DNA of 64,000 nucleotides. It comes from RI-153 sp963752935. GTDB lineage: Bacteria > Chloroflexota > Anaerolineae > Caldilineales > Caldilineaceae. Numbering within the stretch: position 1 is the stretch's first letter; each line of letters opens with the position of its first letter. Below, piece by piece: positions 9,065 to 18,576 of this stretch. The translations under genes were made by a program, and so were the position numbers. The stretch lies in the NCBI GenBank assembly GCA_963752935.1, contig CAVWAL010000023.1, positions 744,001 through 808,000 on the forward strand, in the 5' to 3' direction. A model generated the notes under the pieces. That model was not told where the DNA came from. It saw only the letters and a program-made list of their open reading frames with translations, and did not search any database.

Positions 9065-9133
9065 TAACACAGCGCGTCGGCATACGGCGCCTGAAAATCA
9101 GCTAGATTCTGGTGCAAAACTCACGCCAACCTG

Positions 9134-9370
9134 TTGTTTGTACCGGTGGCAGTCTATATCACCTGGTTCTTCAATCATGGTCAGTCAAGCCTATTGCTGC
9201 CGGTTGCCTTTCACATCGGTTTCAATCTCGTAAACGTGGTCTGGCTGCCCGTAACGACCAACATCAACGCGCTGGTGATCTTGATTGTGTTGGAGTGGGT
9301 GCTCGCCCTCTGTCTCGTTCCCTTTTTGGAGACGAAACAGATGAAAATCATGCGGACCGTTACGGTTTGA
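9134..9370 (+). pseudogene. C-terminal remnant of a CPBP-family intramembrane protease
   Basis: The 78-residue frame reads YITWFFNHGQSSLLLPVAFHIGFNLVN then a second hydrophobic segment. H-x-x-x-N (FHIGFN) preceded by a short loop and S-L-L-L is the last conserved motif of CPBP/Abi proteases. The earlier EExxxR and FxxxH motifs are absent upstream and there is no ribosome site, so this is probably a truncated gene. Confidence 0.55.
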
Positions 9371-9642
9371 AACGCGAAAAAGCAGGTAGCGTATTCTCCG
9401 TTCAGACCTGCTTCCATGCAGGATAGAATCCAGCGGGCAACTGCCCCGGGCGCCGGTCTGCCCGCAGACGTGATCATCCCCGTCTGCGAGATCCAATCGA
9501 ACGGGTCGATGGGCGAGGTCAAGCCTCAGCGGTTTGATAGGCAGCAATGGGAACAAAAATCTCAAAACGGCGCCCGGCTATCCTTCCTCTTAGGCTCGCC
9601 AGATCCCAATTCGTGTCGTCCACGCCGTCCCTACGTGGACGA

Positions 9643-9688
9643 ACATAAGAGAGCGCACCGGTGCATGCACCGGTGCGCTCTCTTATGT
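9643..9688 (-). terminator. Perfect 46-bp palindrome ending the sugar ABC operon
   Basis: The two 23-base arms (9643-9665 and 9666-9688) are perfectly complementary with the centre at GTGCA/TGCAC. It sits 33 bases beyond the stop of the minus-strand solute-binding protein gene. The position fits an intrinsic terminator, although the T-run is short. Confidence 0.7.
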
Positions 9689-9721
9689 CAACTTCGTTCG
9701 CTTTAGGTTGCGAGCAGAAAC

Positions 9722-11269
9722 TTACTTGGTCGCTTCCCACTCAGCGTACTGCTTCTCGACCTCTGCCTTTACCTTATCGAGACCGGCGGCCTTCAACGCC
9801 TCAATATAGTTGGGCAGTTCAACCGCAGGATCGACATAACCGGTCAGCAGCGCCCGGTTCATACCGTCGGCGACTGCCGTGAGCGCCGTCAGTTCGGCAA
9901 TCACAGGTTCGGTGCGGAAGCGGAAGCCCAGGGACGGATGGTCGACCGAATCATTCGAGTACTCGATCAACAGACGATTCTTGTCGGGATCTTCCTTGTT
10001 CGAAACGGCCTGGAGCAGGGTGTTGCCCAGCGTCCACGCGCCGCCATGAGCGCCGTACCAGCCACTGTCGATGATGTTCACACGACCGTCAGCCTCGAAT
10101 TCCCAATTGACACCCTCGACGCCAAACAGCATCATGTTGAGCAGCTTGGAGTCGCTGTGCATGAGGTTGATGAACTTCATCGCTTCGACGGGATTCTCGG
10201 AAACGATAGGAATGGCAAGCATAGAGCCACCGGAGTGGGTGGTAATGTTGACCTTGGGTTGGGCATAGATTTCTTTGAGCACCAGGTCAGGGTTGCCGGA
10301 AGCGTTGATCAGCTCCTGCGCCTTGATGTTGCTGCCCTTCAGCGGCTGAGATTCGAAGAGGAACTTGCCTGCATTGCGGGCATCAGTCGTCAAAAAGGTG
10401 GTCAGGCCGGCATCAGGGTTGATCCAACCCTTCTCGTACCATTCGCGCATGATCGCGGTTTGCTCTTTAGCCCAATCGGTTTCCATGATGCTGTAAATCG
10501 TCTCATCGAAATTGCCGGACGCATCAGGAGAAAACTTCATGCTGATCAGATTGCTGGGAATGCCGGCCGCAAAACCAGGCACCCAGAGCTGGAAGCCGCC
10601 ACTACCGTCAGTGTTGTAGGGATATTCATCGGGGCGGGCTGCTTTGGCTTTTTCGAGCCAGGGTTCCAGGTCGCGCAGGCCGGTGATCTTGGCAGCTTCT
10701 GCTTCGGTGAAACCGATTTCTTCCGCAAAGGTGACATTGTAGATGAGGCCTTCGGGGACGGTCAGCTCTTTGTTGGTAGGCACAGCGTAGTTGACGCCGT
10801 CGATCTGTGTACCGGTGATGAAGGCCGGGTTCAGGCCCTTCAGAATGTCCTGGCCGTACTGCTCGAGCAGGTTGCCGTACTCACCGCTGTCGTCATTCAG
10901 GGGTAGGAAGAGACCCTGAGTGGCGAGCTGCATGTAGTTGCGCCAATCCGCCGTGAAGAAGATATCCATCTTCTCACCGGCCTGCAAGCCGGTAATCGCC
11001 TTGGTCTCCCAATCGCCCCAGCCGACGATGTGGAAGACGACGTTGACGCCGATCAGGGGCTCAACATACTCGTTGATAGCCGCCTCAACGGTTGCACGCT
11101 GATCAGTGTCGCCGTTGCCGATCCAGTAATAGTCGAGAACCACAACGTCGCCAGACGGCGCCGCAGCGGCCGGTTCTCCATCCGCCACAGGGGCAGCGGC
11201 AGGCGCACAACCGGCCAGCACCGCGAGGACGGTAACGAATAGAATGAACGAGAGTAACTTTCTGGACAT
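9722..11269 (-). CDS. Extracellular solute-binding lipoprotein of a carbohydrate ABC importer
   Basis: 515 residues. A lipoprotein signal (LLSFILFVTVLAVLAGC, lipobox LAGC) is followed by an Ala/Pro linker. The body resembles LipO/family-1 sugar-binding proteins: FTADWRNYMQLATQGLFLPLND, NKELTVPEGLIYN, EAMKFINLMHSD. It should capture an oligosaccharide outside the membrane for the two permeases encoded upstream (11450-13459). It is the last gene of the operon, after a 180-base gap, and is followed by a strong palindrome. Confidence 0.88.
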   Translation of the reverse strand: MSRKLLSFILFVTVLAVLAGCAPAAAPVADGEPAAAAPSGDVVVLDYYWIGNGDTDQRATVEAAINEYVEPLIGVNVVFHIVGWGDWETKAITGLQAGEKMDIFFTADWRNYMQLATQGLFLPLNDDSGEYGNLLEQYGQDILKGLNPAFITGTQIDGVNYAVPTNKELTVPEGLIYNVTFAEEIGFTEAEAAKITGLRDLEPWLEKAKAARPDEYPYNTDGSGGFQLWVPGFAAGIPSNLISMKFSPDASGNFDETIYSIMETDWAKEQTAIMREWYEKGWINPDAGLTTFLTTDARNAGKFLFESQPLKGSNIKAQELINASGNPDLVLKEIYAQPKVNITTHSGGSMLAIPIVSENPVEAMKFINLMHSDSKLLNMMLFGVEGVNWEFEADGRVNIIDSGWYGAHGGAWTLGNTLLQAVSNKEDPDKNRLLIEYSNDSVDHPSLGFRFRTEPVIAELTALTAVADGMNRALLTGYVDPAVELPNYIEALKAAGLDKVKAEVEKQYAEWEATK

Positions 11270-11449
11270 TTTCTACTTTCCTTTACGAGAGAATCTTGAA
11301 TGATCCGTCGACATATACTCATCTGTGTCATAGATCGACAGGTTTTCTGCTGCGTACCATGCAAATGGATGACAAATCCGAGAATATGACACAACACGAT
11401 TGATAATTATTGTCACACCAATCAGGCGCCGCCGTTACGGGCAAAGACT

Positions 11450-12418
11450 TTACCCCTTGATGGCACCGATCGTTAGACCCTTGATGAAGTACCGCTGGAA
11501 GAATGGGTAGGCAAAAATCACGGGCCCCACTGTCACTACCGCCATGGCCATGCGGAAGGTCTGGGAAGGTAATTCAGAGAGGTTGACCAATCCCTGCATC
11601 TTGTCCGCATTCTCCAACAAGAATCGGATATTGTTCAAAGTTGTGTAAATGGTGAACTGCAAGCTGTAGTATTGTGCATCGTCCACCAGCAGCAGGCAGT
11701 TAAAGAAGTTGTTCCAAATGCCAATGGCGCTGAAGAGGGCGACCGTTGCCAAACCGGGGATCGACAGCGGTACGACGATCTGCAGGAATGTACGCCATTC
11801 GCCGGCGCCGTCGATACGGGCCGCTTCCAGGATCTCGTTGGGTACGTTTGTCTTGTAGAAGGTGCGCATCACAATCACCCAGAATGGGCTAAACGCCGAA
11901 GGCAGGAACAAGGCCCACAAGGTGTTCTGAAGGAGCAAGACCTGCCGCGCCACCATGTAATAGGCAACCAGCCCGCCACTGAACAACATGGTGAAAAAGG
12001 CGAAGAAGACAAAGAAGGTGCCAAACTTGAAGTTTTCGCGTGAGAGCGGGTAGGCATACAGCCCCACCATCACCACAGACAGAATGGTGCCGGCCACAGT
12101 GGAAATCACAGTGTTTCTGTAGGCAGTAATGACGATCGAACCCTGGCCGAAGAGGAAGCGATAAGCCATCACCGAAAATTCTTCCGGCCACAGGCGGTAT
12201 CCGTTTGAGGCAAGTGAGGATTCCGATGTGATCGAGGAGATGAAGATCACGTAGACAGGGATCAGCGTCACAATACAGGCGATCAGCAACAACAGATTGA
12301 AGCCCAGATTGGTGAGTGGCGAAATAGCCAGTAAATCGCTATGCTTTCTCCTCGCAAAGATCGAGCGGATGTTGTACGCCTGCCGCGGTTGGGGTTTGAC
12401 CGTTGTGTCTATGTTCAT
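11450..12418 (-). CDS. Carbohydrate ABC permease, LplC/YtcP type
   Basis: 322 residues with about six membrane helices. The EAA loop reads LEAARIDGAGEWRTFLQIVVP, the contact site for the ATPase. The C-terminus FFQRYFIKGLTIGAIKG is typical of LplC-type permeases. It lies 21 bases downstream of the LplB-type permease. No ATPase gene is present, so a shared MsmK-like ATPase encoded elsewhere is likely. Confidence 0.9.
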   Translation of the reverse strand: MNIDTTVKPQPRQAYNIRSIFARRKHSDLLAISPLTNLGFNLLLLIACIVTLIPVYVIFISSITSESSLASNGYRLWPEEFSVMAYRFLFGQGSIVITAYRNTVISTVAGTILSVVMVGLYAYPLSRENFKFGTFFVFFAFFTMLFSGGLVAYYMVARQVLLLQNTLWALFLPSAFSPFWVIVMRTFYKTNVPNEILEAARIDGAGEWRTFLQIVVPLSIPGLATVALFSAIGIWNNFFNCLLLVDDAQYYSLQFTIYTTLNNIRFLLENADKMQGLVNLSELPSQTFRMAMAVVTVGPVIFAYPFFQRYFIKGLTIGAIKG

Positions 12419-12439
12419 TGTCTCTTTTTCCGTAACTCT

Positions 12440-13459
12440 TTAGAACAATGCCAATTCTGGTCTTGTTCGACGCACAATAAAGTTGGTGATCAGAATCAGC
12501 AAAAAGCCAAATACAGATTGCAGGAAGGCAGCCGCAGCAGGATAGCCAAGCGGCGTAGCGGTCTTCAGCATACTGTAGACAAAGACGTCCAGGGTGTAGG
12601 TGACGTCTTTGACCAGGGCCGCGCCATTGGGCAGGGTATAGAACATGTCAAAATCCGAGCCGAGGATACGACCTACCGCTAGAATTTGTAGCAACACAAT
12701 CACAGGGGTGAGATAGGGCAAGGTAATCGAGGTGAACTGGCTCCATTTTCCGGCGCCATCCACGGCGGCCGCTTCGTAGAGTTCACGCGGAATACCGGCA
12801 ATCGTGGCAAGGTAAATGATAGAACCGTTCCCTGTATACTTCCATATATTGGCTATCACGAAAATAAACGGCCAGTAGATCTCCTCTTTATACACCTCTA
12901 TCGGCCCCATCCCCACAGAGGTGAGTAGGGAGTTGATGATCCCCCCAGAACTGCCCAAGGCGTAGACCACATACGCCACAACAATCCACGAGATAAAATA
13001 GGGCAGGAAGAGAATCGAGTGATAGAGTTTTGAAAGAAACTGATTCGTCAGTTCGTTGATGATGACGGCCAACGCAACCGAAAGCACCAGCCCTACAACG
13101 ATAAAGAGCAGGTTGTACAAAATCGTGTTGCGGACATACATTATCGTGCTTTCAATATTCGTGGGCAGGATCAGGTACCTGAAGTTATCCAGACCCACCC
13201 AGGGGCTCTCAATCAGACTGTGAATGAACTTATTCTGTATCCAGGAATCTTGGGGCGGCCTCGACAGCTTGTACTCTTTGAAGGCCATGACGATACCGGG
13301 CATGGGCAGGTAGGCAAACAACAACAGCCAGATGGCGCCCGGCAAAATCATCACCAAATAAGACAAGTTGGTCGTAACCTTGTCTCTACTCCAACGCTTC
13401 TTGCCTGGTAGCGGCTTCTCTGCCGCTGCAACTTCGAGTGTCATAGAAGTGCTTCCCAT
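12440..13459 (-). CDS. Carbohydrate ABC permease, LplB type
   Basis: 339 residues with a 25-residue cytoplasmic head and six predicted helices. Typical LplB features are LLLFAYLPMPGIVMAFKEYK, WVGLDNFRYL and the EAA loop YEAAAVDGAGKWSQFTSITLP. First gene of the three-gene importer operon (LplB-LplC-SBP order) on the minus strand; its promoter should lie above 13460. Confidence 0.9.
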   Translation of the reverse strand: MGSTSMTLEVAAAEKPLPGKKRWSRDKVTTNLSYLVMILPGAIWLLLFAYLPMPGIVMAFKEYKLSRPPQDSWIQNKFIHSLIESPWVGLDNFRYLILPTNIESTIMYVRNTILYNLLFIVVGLVLSVALAVIINELTNQFLSKLYHSILFLPYFISWIVVAYVVYALGSSGGIINSLLTSVGMGPIEVYKEEIYWPFIFVIANIWKYTGNGSIIYLATIAGIPRELYEAAAVDGAGKWSQFTSITLPYLTPVIVLLQILAVGRILGSDFDMFYTLPNGAALVKDVTYTLDVFVYSMLKTATPLGYPAAAAFLQSVFGFLLILITNFIVRRTRPELALF

Positions 13460-14152
13460 CGGTACGGTTGAATAGATGGTTCTGGCTGCACGAATTCACC
13501 GCAACAATCAAAAGAATTTGATCGAGCGTTTGGATGATCCCTTCACGGAATACGAGAATCTTCCCCCACCACTTCGTCAATCGACGTGAAACATGCCTGA
13601 GGAATGACTTCCCTCGGTAACAACGCCAAAGTATAATGGGGTTAAATTGCGGGTGTACTATGCAAACAGAGCAGGACGATACGTTGGGCGGACCCAAACT
13701 GCTATCGAAGACTATGAACAATGACAAGCAGGCGGCCTGTTCTGAAATGATTTCGTCAATCGCGAGATCAAACTTCGTGGGCCATCAGAAGTCTGCCGGC
13801 ATAGGAAACGTTGTGTGGGTTATTTCCTATGAGGTTGCTGTCAATCTAGCGTTCGGGGTCAAACCAGCCAACAAATGTGGCCTTCGTGAAACGAATGCAG
13901 GCCATGAACGTGGTACAACGAGTGCGCATGCAAGCGACGCGTTTGGCTTCAGGCTACATTAACAGCACTGTCCCCCTGCATCTACATCAGTCGCCTATCG
14001 GCAAGCCTGATCTTCTGCAAATCCAGGGCTTGGGGTTCTCACAATCAGCATAAAGTGCCCGTCAGAATTTGTCAAGGTGATGGCCAAAGGAAATTTGGGC
14101 CGGCCGCAAAAGACGTGTTGACTGGAGTATCAGAAACAGGCCGAAAACTGGG
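13460..14152. other. Non-coding stretch upstream of the sugar ABC operon
   Basis: About 690 bases. The part next to 13460 must hold the operon promoter. The rest has only short frames with no recognisable protein features or ribosome sites. It ends where homology to the second repeat locus begins. Confidence 0.4.
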
Positions 14153-14228
14153 ATACCGGCTGGCGAAAGTGTACCACCTGCGTAATGAAGACAATGCTAT
14201 CGGGGACATAGTAGCGGTGAATACTCAT
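14153..14228 (-). pseudogene. 5' fragment of a RAYT transposase gene at the edge of REP array 1
   Basis: Bases 14153-14270 are essentially identical to 26034-26151, where they hold the start of an intact RAYT gene and its upstream region. Here only the first 25 or so codons (MSIHRYYVPDSIVFITQVVHF on the minus strand) remain; homology stops at 14153. The fragment fixes the orientation of array 1 as the same as array 2. Confidence 0.85.
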
Positions 14229-14270
14229 AGTCAATTGGGGATTGTGTGCAACGAATTGACAACGACCAAC

Positions 14271-15236
14271 GAGACCACGCCCATCACCCGTAGGTCACGC
14301 TACCAGCGTGACAAACATGCCCAACGAGAGCGCGCACCCGAAATGGGAATGTCGTCTCGAAGCCCATGTACTGCGGTTGGTAACCGCAGCTACGACCATC
14401 GAGACCACTCTCATCACCCGTAGGTCACGCTACCAGCGTGACAAACATGCCCAACGAGAGCGCGCACCCGAAATGGGAATGTCGTCTCGAAGCCCATGTA
14501 CTGCGGTTGGTAACCGCAGCTACGACCATCGAGACCACTCCCATCACCCGTAGGTCACGCTACCAGCGTGACAAACATGCCCCAACGAGAGCGCGCACCC
14601 GAAATGGGAATGTCGTCTCGAAGCCCATGTACTGCGGTTGGTAACCGCAGCTACGACCATCGAGACCACTCCCATCACCCGTAGGTCACGCTACCAGCGT
14701 GACAAACATGCCCAACGAGAGCGCGCACCCGAAATGGGAATGTCGTCTCGAAGTCCCATGTACTGCGGTTGGTAACCGCAGCTACGACCATCGAGACCAC
14801 TCCCATCACCCGTAGGTCACGCTACCAGCGTGACAAACACGCCCAACGAGAGCGCGCACCCGAAATGGGAATGTCGTCTCGAAGCCCCTGTACTGCGGTT
14901 GGTAACCGCAGCTACGACCATCGAGACCACTCCCATCACCCGTAGGTCACGCTACCAGCGTGACAAACATGCCCAACGAGAGCGCGCACCCGAAATGGGA
15001 ATGTCGTCTCGAAGCCCATGTACTGCGGTTGGTAACCGCAGCTACGACCATCGAGACCACTCCCATCACCCGTAGGTCACGCTACCAGCGTGACAAACAT
15101 GCCCAACGAGAGCGCGCACCCGAAATGGGAATGTCGTCTCGAAGCCCATGTACTGCGGTTGGTAACCGCAGCTACGACCATCGAGACCACTCCCATCACC
15201 CGTAGGTCACGCTACCAGCGTGACAAACATGCCCAA
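14271..15236. repeat. REP/BIME array 1: seven full 130-bp units plus a partial eighth
   Basis: Units start at 14271, 14401, 14531, 14662, 14793, 14923, 15053 and 15183 (the last is partial). Each unit carries a plus-strand hairpin (first at 14290-14312: GTAG, stem GTCACGCT, loop ACC, stem AGCGTGAC). It also carries a minus-strand one (first at 14371-14393: read on that strand GTAG, stem CTGCGGTT, loop ACC, stem AACCGCAG). A GTAG tetranucleotide 5' of a hairpin is the hallmark of REP sequences recognised by RAYTs. Units differ by 1-3 bases. Not CRISPR: there are no variable spacers. Confidence 0.93.
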
Positions 15237-15294
15237 CTGGGGAAGGCAAAAAAGATATCGGTCACCCGCATCAGCGCCTCGTCCCACCAGCCGC
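15236..15294 (-). pseudogene. 59-bp fragment of a DppC-type permease gene fused to array 1
   Basis: These 59 bases match 27978-28036, internal to the permease gene beside array 2, with a single mismatch (15256). On the minus strand they encode WWDEALMRVTDIFFAFPS. The fragment joins directly to the truncated last repeat unit and ends 4 bases before the Gfo/Idh stop codon. Confidence 0.85.
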
Positions 15295-15297
15295 GCT

Positions 15298-16365
15298 TTA
15301 CCCCAGGTATGCCTGCATAATCTCGATGATCAATCCCACATCCAGCCGGGCATCGTCGAGAGGGGTGCGGCAGGCGACGCCGTCAACGATGCAGTCATGG
15401 AAGTGGCGCAACTCGCGCACGAAAGGATTGTCCCACACAATCGCGGGTTGTTTGCGGTAGGTGACGCCGGCGTCGTCGATACCTTGCAGGGTGATCTTGG
15501 AGAGGTGCCCGCGTGAGAAGCCGGTGGGGTATTCCAGAATCACCCGCTTATTGCCCCCATAGATCTCCAACGATTCTTGAAAATCCCACAGTTCAGGTAG
15601 ATCGACCCAGGTTGCCACGCAGCGCGCCCCGTTGGGGTAGGACAACGTCGTGGTGAAGGCGCGCCCATCGAGCCAGATGTCGGTGCTGACAATGGCGCTG
15701 GGCAGCCCCATGATCGTGCGTAGCCCATAGAGGTCGTGGATCATGCTGCCCGAAAGCAGGTGAAAAGCCATCTGCACGGCGGGCGACGCCTCACCGATGG
15801 CCTCACGACGGGCAGCGGCGCGCGCCGCCGCAGTGGCTTCCATGATTTCGGCGGGGATATCATCGAAGCGGCGGATGTCAAACTGGGCCGTATGCAGATC
15901 GTTATTGGGGTGCAGATGATTGATCTGCACAAAAGAGACGTCCATCCCGTCGGCCTCGGCGCGGGCGATCTCGAAGGCAGGATCGTAGACCTTCATGTAA
16001 CCGGCCTGGCCCACCGTGCCGGCGCGAGATTGGGCCTCAAGGAGGCGCACCATCTCCTGATTCGAAAAGCAGACCGGCTTCTCGACAAAGACATGTTTGC
16101 CGGCATCGAAAGCCGCCACCGCCACATCGGTCTTGGGATCAGTCTGGCAGAGGAGCACGGCGTCGACGTCCGCGGCCAGCAGATCGCGAGTATCGGTGAA
16201 GTGGCGGGGCACATGGAAACGCTTTGCCACGTAGGCCGCGGCGCCCGCCGAGACATCGCAGACCGCAGTCACCGTGAATTCATCCTGCAGCTCCAGCAAG
16301 TTGGGCAGATGATGCACCTGCGCAATCGCACCACAGCCCACCACGCCAATCCGGATCGGGGTCAT
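15298..16365 (-). CDS. Gfo/Idh/MocA-family NAD(P)-dependent oxidoreductase
   Basis: 355 residues from ATG 16365. AGGAG lies upstream, and residues further upstream in frame are not conserved. The Rossmann start IRIGVVGCGAIAQVHHLPNL and the EKPVCFS motif (Lys of the EKP triad) identify the family. These enzymes oxidise or reduce sugars or cyclitols. It is coupled (11-base gap) to an upstream cupin gene, suggesting joint handling of a sugar derivative. Its stop codon lies 3 bases from the permease fragment at the end of REP array 1. Confidence 0.9.
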   Translation of the reverse strand: MTPIRIGVVGCGAIAQVHHLPNLLELQDEFTVTAVCDVSAGAAAYVAKRFHVPRHFTDTRDLLAADVDAVLLCQTDPKTDVAVAAFDAGKHVFVEKPVCFSNQEMVRLLEAQSRAGTVGQAGYMKVYDPAFEIARAEADGMDVSFVQINHLHPNNDLHTAQFDIRRFDDIPAEIMEATAAARAAARREAIGEASPAVQMAFHLLSGSMIHDLYGLRTIMGLPSAIVSTDIWLDGRAFTTTLSYPNGARCVATWVDLPELWDFQESLEIYGGNKRVILEYPTGFSRGHLSKITLQGIDDAGVTYRKQPAIVWDNPFVRELRHFHDCIVDGVACRTPLDDARLDVGLIIEIMQAYLG

Positions 16366-16376
16366 CGTGGCTTCTC

Positions 16377-17027
16377 CTATGTCTGGCTGCGATTGTCTTC
16401 GCCGCGGGGCGCCAGTTCGTTCCACAGGCTGCTCAGGGCGGAAAGTTGTTTGTGCAGCCGGTAGACGCCGTCGGACATGCTGTTGCGAATCTGCGCCGCC
16501 TCGGCGACGTTGCCTCTTTCTATGGCTTGCCGCCACGCCGTCGCCAGTTCGGACTGCGTGTGGGCGGCCCTGTCGGCCTCTTGCGCCAGGGCATCCACGG
16601 CGTCGACGTACTCCGCCAGCACCTGTAGCGTGGATCGATCTAGATCGCCGGGATCGTCGTAGGCGGAGTTGGGGCGAAAGACCGGGGGCAAAGGTTGATC
16701 GTCCCCATCCAGGAACGTGTGGGTAGGCTGAATGTGTGGCGTCACCGAAAGATACATGATCGTAGGCGCATCGGGCAGCAGATTGCGCACCTGGTGGATC
16801 TCGTCGGCGCGCGCCACACACATCTGCCCCGTCCCCAGTACCTCAATGTGACCGGCAATATTGAACTCGGCCTTACCTTCAAGGATCAAAAAGACCTCAT
16901 GGCCCAGGTCGTGGCTATGGCGGGCGTCGACCTGACCCGGGGCCATATGGTAAAGACGGGCGCGGATCTCCGGTGTCACCAGCAGATTCTTGTTGATGGT
17001 ACGGTAATCATAGACGGCAAAGGCCAT
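16377..17027 (-). CDS. Cupin-domain protein
   Basis: 216 residues from ATG 17027 (AGGAAG upstream), not the longer in-frame start. The N-terminal half is a cupin: HSHDLGHEVFLILEGKAEFNIAGH gives the G-x5-H-x-H-x3-4-E-x6-G metal motif, then the second motif at DEIHQVRN. The C-terminal half (about 120-216) is helical and of unknown function. First gene of a two-gene operon with the Gfo/Idh oxidoreductase. Substrate unknown. Confidence 0.8.
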   Translation of the reverse strand: MAFAVYDYRTINKNLLVTPEIRARLYHMAPGQVDARHSHDLGHEVFLILEGKAEFNIAGHIEVLGTGQMCVARADEIHQVRNLLPDAPTIMYLSVTPHIQPTHTFLDGDDQPLPPVFRPNSAYDDPGDLDRSTLQVLAEYVDAVDALAQEADRAAHTQSELATAWRQAIERGNVAEAAQIRNSMSDGVYRLHKQLSALSSLWNELAPRGEDNRSQT

Positions 17028-17267
17028 GATTCGCTTCCTGACTGCATGAATTGTTAAGTGATTGACCTCTGGACCGATGAATTGGCGGAAGTGCGCCACG
17101 TTACAATGGACAGGCTAGCACAGCGTATCCGAACGTGCAACTGTTTGCGCGATGGACCAGAAATTTGGAGTCGCCGACAGCGTCAGAAATCCACTTGACA
17201 CCTCACGAACATTTGTGCTATTGTTCCTGCCTCGCCACTTTCCAGGGAAAGCCAAGGAGGAAATTTT

Positions 17268-17741
17268 ATGTCGACTGCAAATTCCAAAGTTTCCACATGC
17301 CTGTGGTTCAACGGCAATGGGACAGACGCAGCCCGGTTTTACACCGCACTGATCCCGAACTCTTCGATCAAGACGGATCTATCTGCAAACGAGGCGCCAC
17401 TGATTGTCGAGTTTACTTTGGACGGCGTACCGTATCAGGCGTTGAATGGTGGGCCGGATTTCCATTTCAGTGAAGCGGCATCCATTGTTGTCAAAACCGA
17501 AGATCAAGCAGAAACAGACAGGCTGTGGCAGGCGCTGACTGCTGACGGCGGGCAAGAGAGCATGTGCGGCTGGCTCAAAGACAAATATGGACTATCCTGG
17601 CAGATCGTGCCTCGCCCCGTTATCGAACTGCTAAATTCAGATGACAAACCCAAAGCTGAACGTGCTATGAATGCGTTGCTCAGCATGAAGCGACTGATCA
17701 TCGCAGATATTGAGAGGGCAGCTCATACGGGCGCAGCTTAA
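17268..17741 (+). CDS. VOC-family protein (PhnB / 3-demethylubiquinone methyltransferase-like)
   Basis: 157 residues. STCLWFNGNGTDAARFYTALIPNSSI, then FTLDGVPYQALNGGPDFHFSEAASIVV and CGWLKDKYGLSWQIVPRPV, is the pattern of the PhnB-like 3-dmu-9_3-mt domain. Despite the historical name these are glyoxalase-fold proteins of uncertain activity. AAGGAGG precedes the ATG. Followed after 51 bases by a dihydrofolate-reductase-family gene, possibly co-transcribed. Confidence 0.88.
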   Translation: MSTANSKVSTCLWFNGNGTDAARFYTALIPNSSIKTDLSANEAPLIVEFTLDGVPYQALNGGPDFHFSEAASIVVKTEDQAETDRLWQALTADGGQESMCGWLKDKYGLSWQIVPRPVIELLNSDDKPKAERAMNALLSMKRLIIADIERAAHTGAA

Positions 17742-17792
17742 TAGCCTTTCATGTTTCCCGTCACTCAACCAATCCATCAAAGGAGAACAGGC

Positions 17793-18389
17793 ATGAGAAA
17801 GCTTGTTGTTGCTGAGTTTGTTTCACTCGACGGCGTGATGCAAGCGCCGGGTGGCGTCGACGAAGATACCGACGGCGGTTTTGCATCTGGTGGGTGGACA
17901 ATGCCCTATTGGCATGACGACATCGGGGCATCATTCTTTGAGTCCATGCAAGCGTGTGATGCATTTCTACTGGGGCGCAAGACATGGCAGGGGCACGGTG
18001 AGGCGTTCGATCCGATGCCTGAGGGCGATCCGTTCGGTGATGTGATGAACGGAATGCAAAAGTACGTGGTCTCAACCACGCTGACATCTACTGAGAGCTG
18101 GCGCAACTCAACCATCATCCGTGAGAACGTGATCGAAGAGGTGCGCAAACTGAAGGAGCAGGCAGGCAAAAACATCTACGTGGACGGCAGCAGTGTCCTG
18201 ATCCACACGTTGGCGCAGCACAACCTCGTGGACGAGTATCGTCTGTTGGTCTACCCGCTCGTGTTAGGAAGTGGCAAGCGGGTCTTCCCCGAGGGTGTAC
18301 GTATAGACATGCAACTCGTTGAAACCCGGAAATTCCCATCCGGTGTCGTGCTAATGCGCTATGCAGTGAACGCTTCGACCCAATCGTGA
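17793..18389 (+). CDS. Dihydrofolate reductase family protein (RibD C-terminal-like)
   Basis: 198 residues from ATG 17793 with AAAGGAG upstream. MRKLVVAEFVSLDGVMQAPGG, DAFLLGRKTWQ, KYVVSTTL and IYVDGSSVLIHTLAQHNLVDEYRLLVYPLVLGSGKRVFPEG form the typical YyaP/YwjB-like RibD_C fold. Expected to bind NADPH and reduce an unknown substrate. It sits in a run of small stand-alone enzymes. Confidence 0.9.
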   Translation: MRKLVVAEFVSLDGVMQAPGGVDEDTDGGFASGGWTMPYWHDDIGASFFESMQACDAFLLGRKTWQGHGEAFDPMPEGDPFGDVMNGMQKYVVSTTLTSTESWRNSTIIRENVIEEVRKLKEQAGKNIYVDGSSVLIHTLAQHNLVDEYRLLVYPLVLGSGKRVFPEGVRIDMQLVETRKFPSGVVLMRYAVNASTQS

Positions 18390-18576
18390 AGACTGGACTT
18401 GTAAAGAAGAAATGATGAACGAGATTTTGCTTGCCGCATTTCGGCACAAGCTATGGGCAATGAAGAAACTTATCGCCGTCTGTCGAGAACGCTCGGTTGA
18501 CGACGCGCGGCTGAAGCGGCCGTTAGGCCGCACACTCGTGCCACGACCGACATGAATCCCCAAAGGAAATAGCACC

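Noticed and set aside
13636..13962. 108-residue plus-strand frame upstream of REP array 1
   Set aside because: No ribosome site, no recognisable motif and it lies in a region that looks non-coding.
14308..15320. Series of overlapping 81-residue open frames, each nearly identical
   Set aside because: They are produced by reading through the 130-bp REP units; start and stop fall in the same place in each unit and there is no ribosome site. The same applies to 26189-27636.
15298..16821. 507-residue version of the Gfo/Idh protein
   Set aside because: The extra 152 N-terminal residues are antisense-like and overlap the cupin gene; the Rossmann motif starts right after ATG 16365, which has its own ribosome site.
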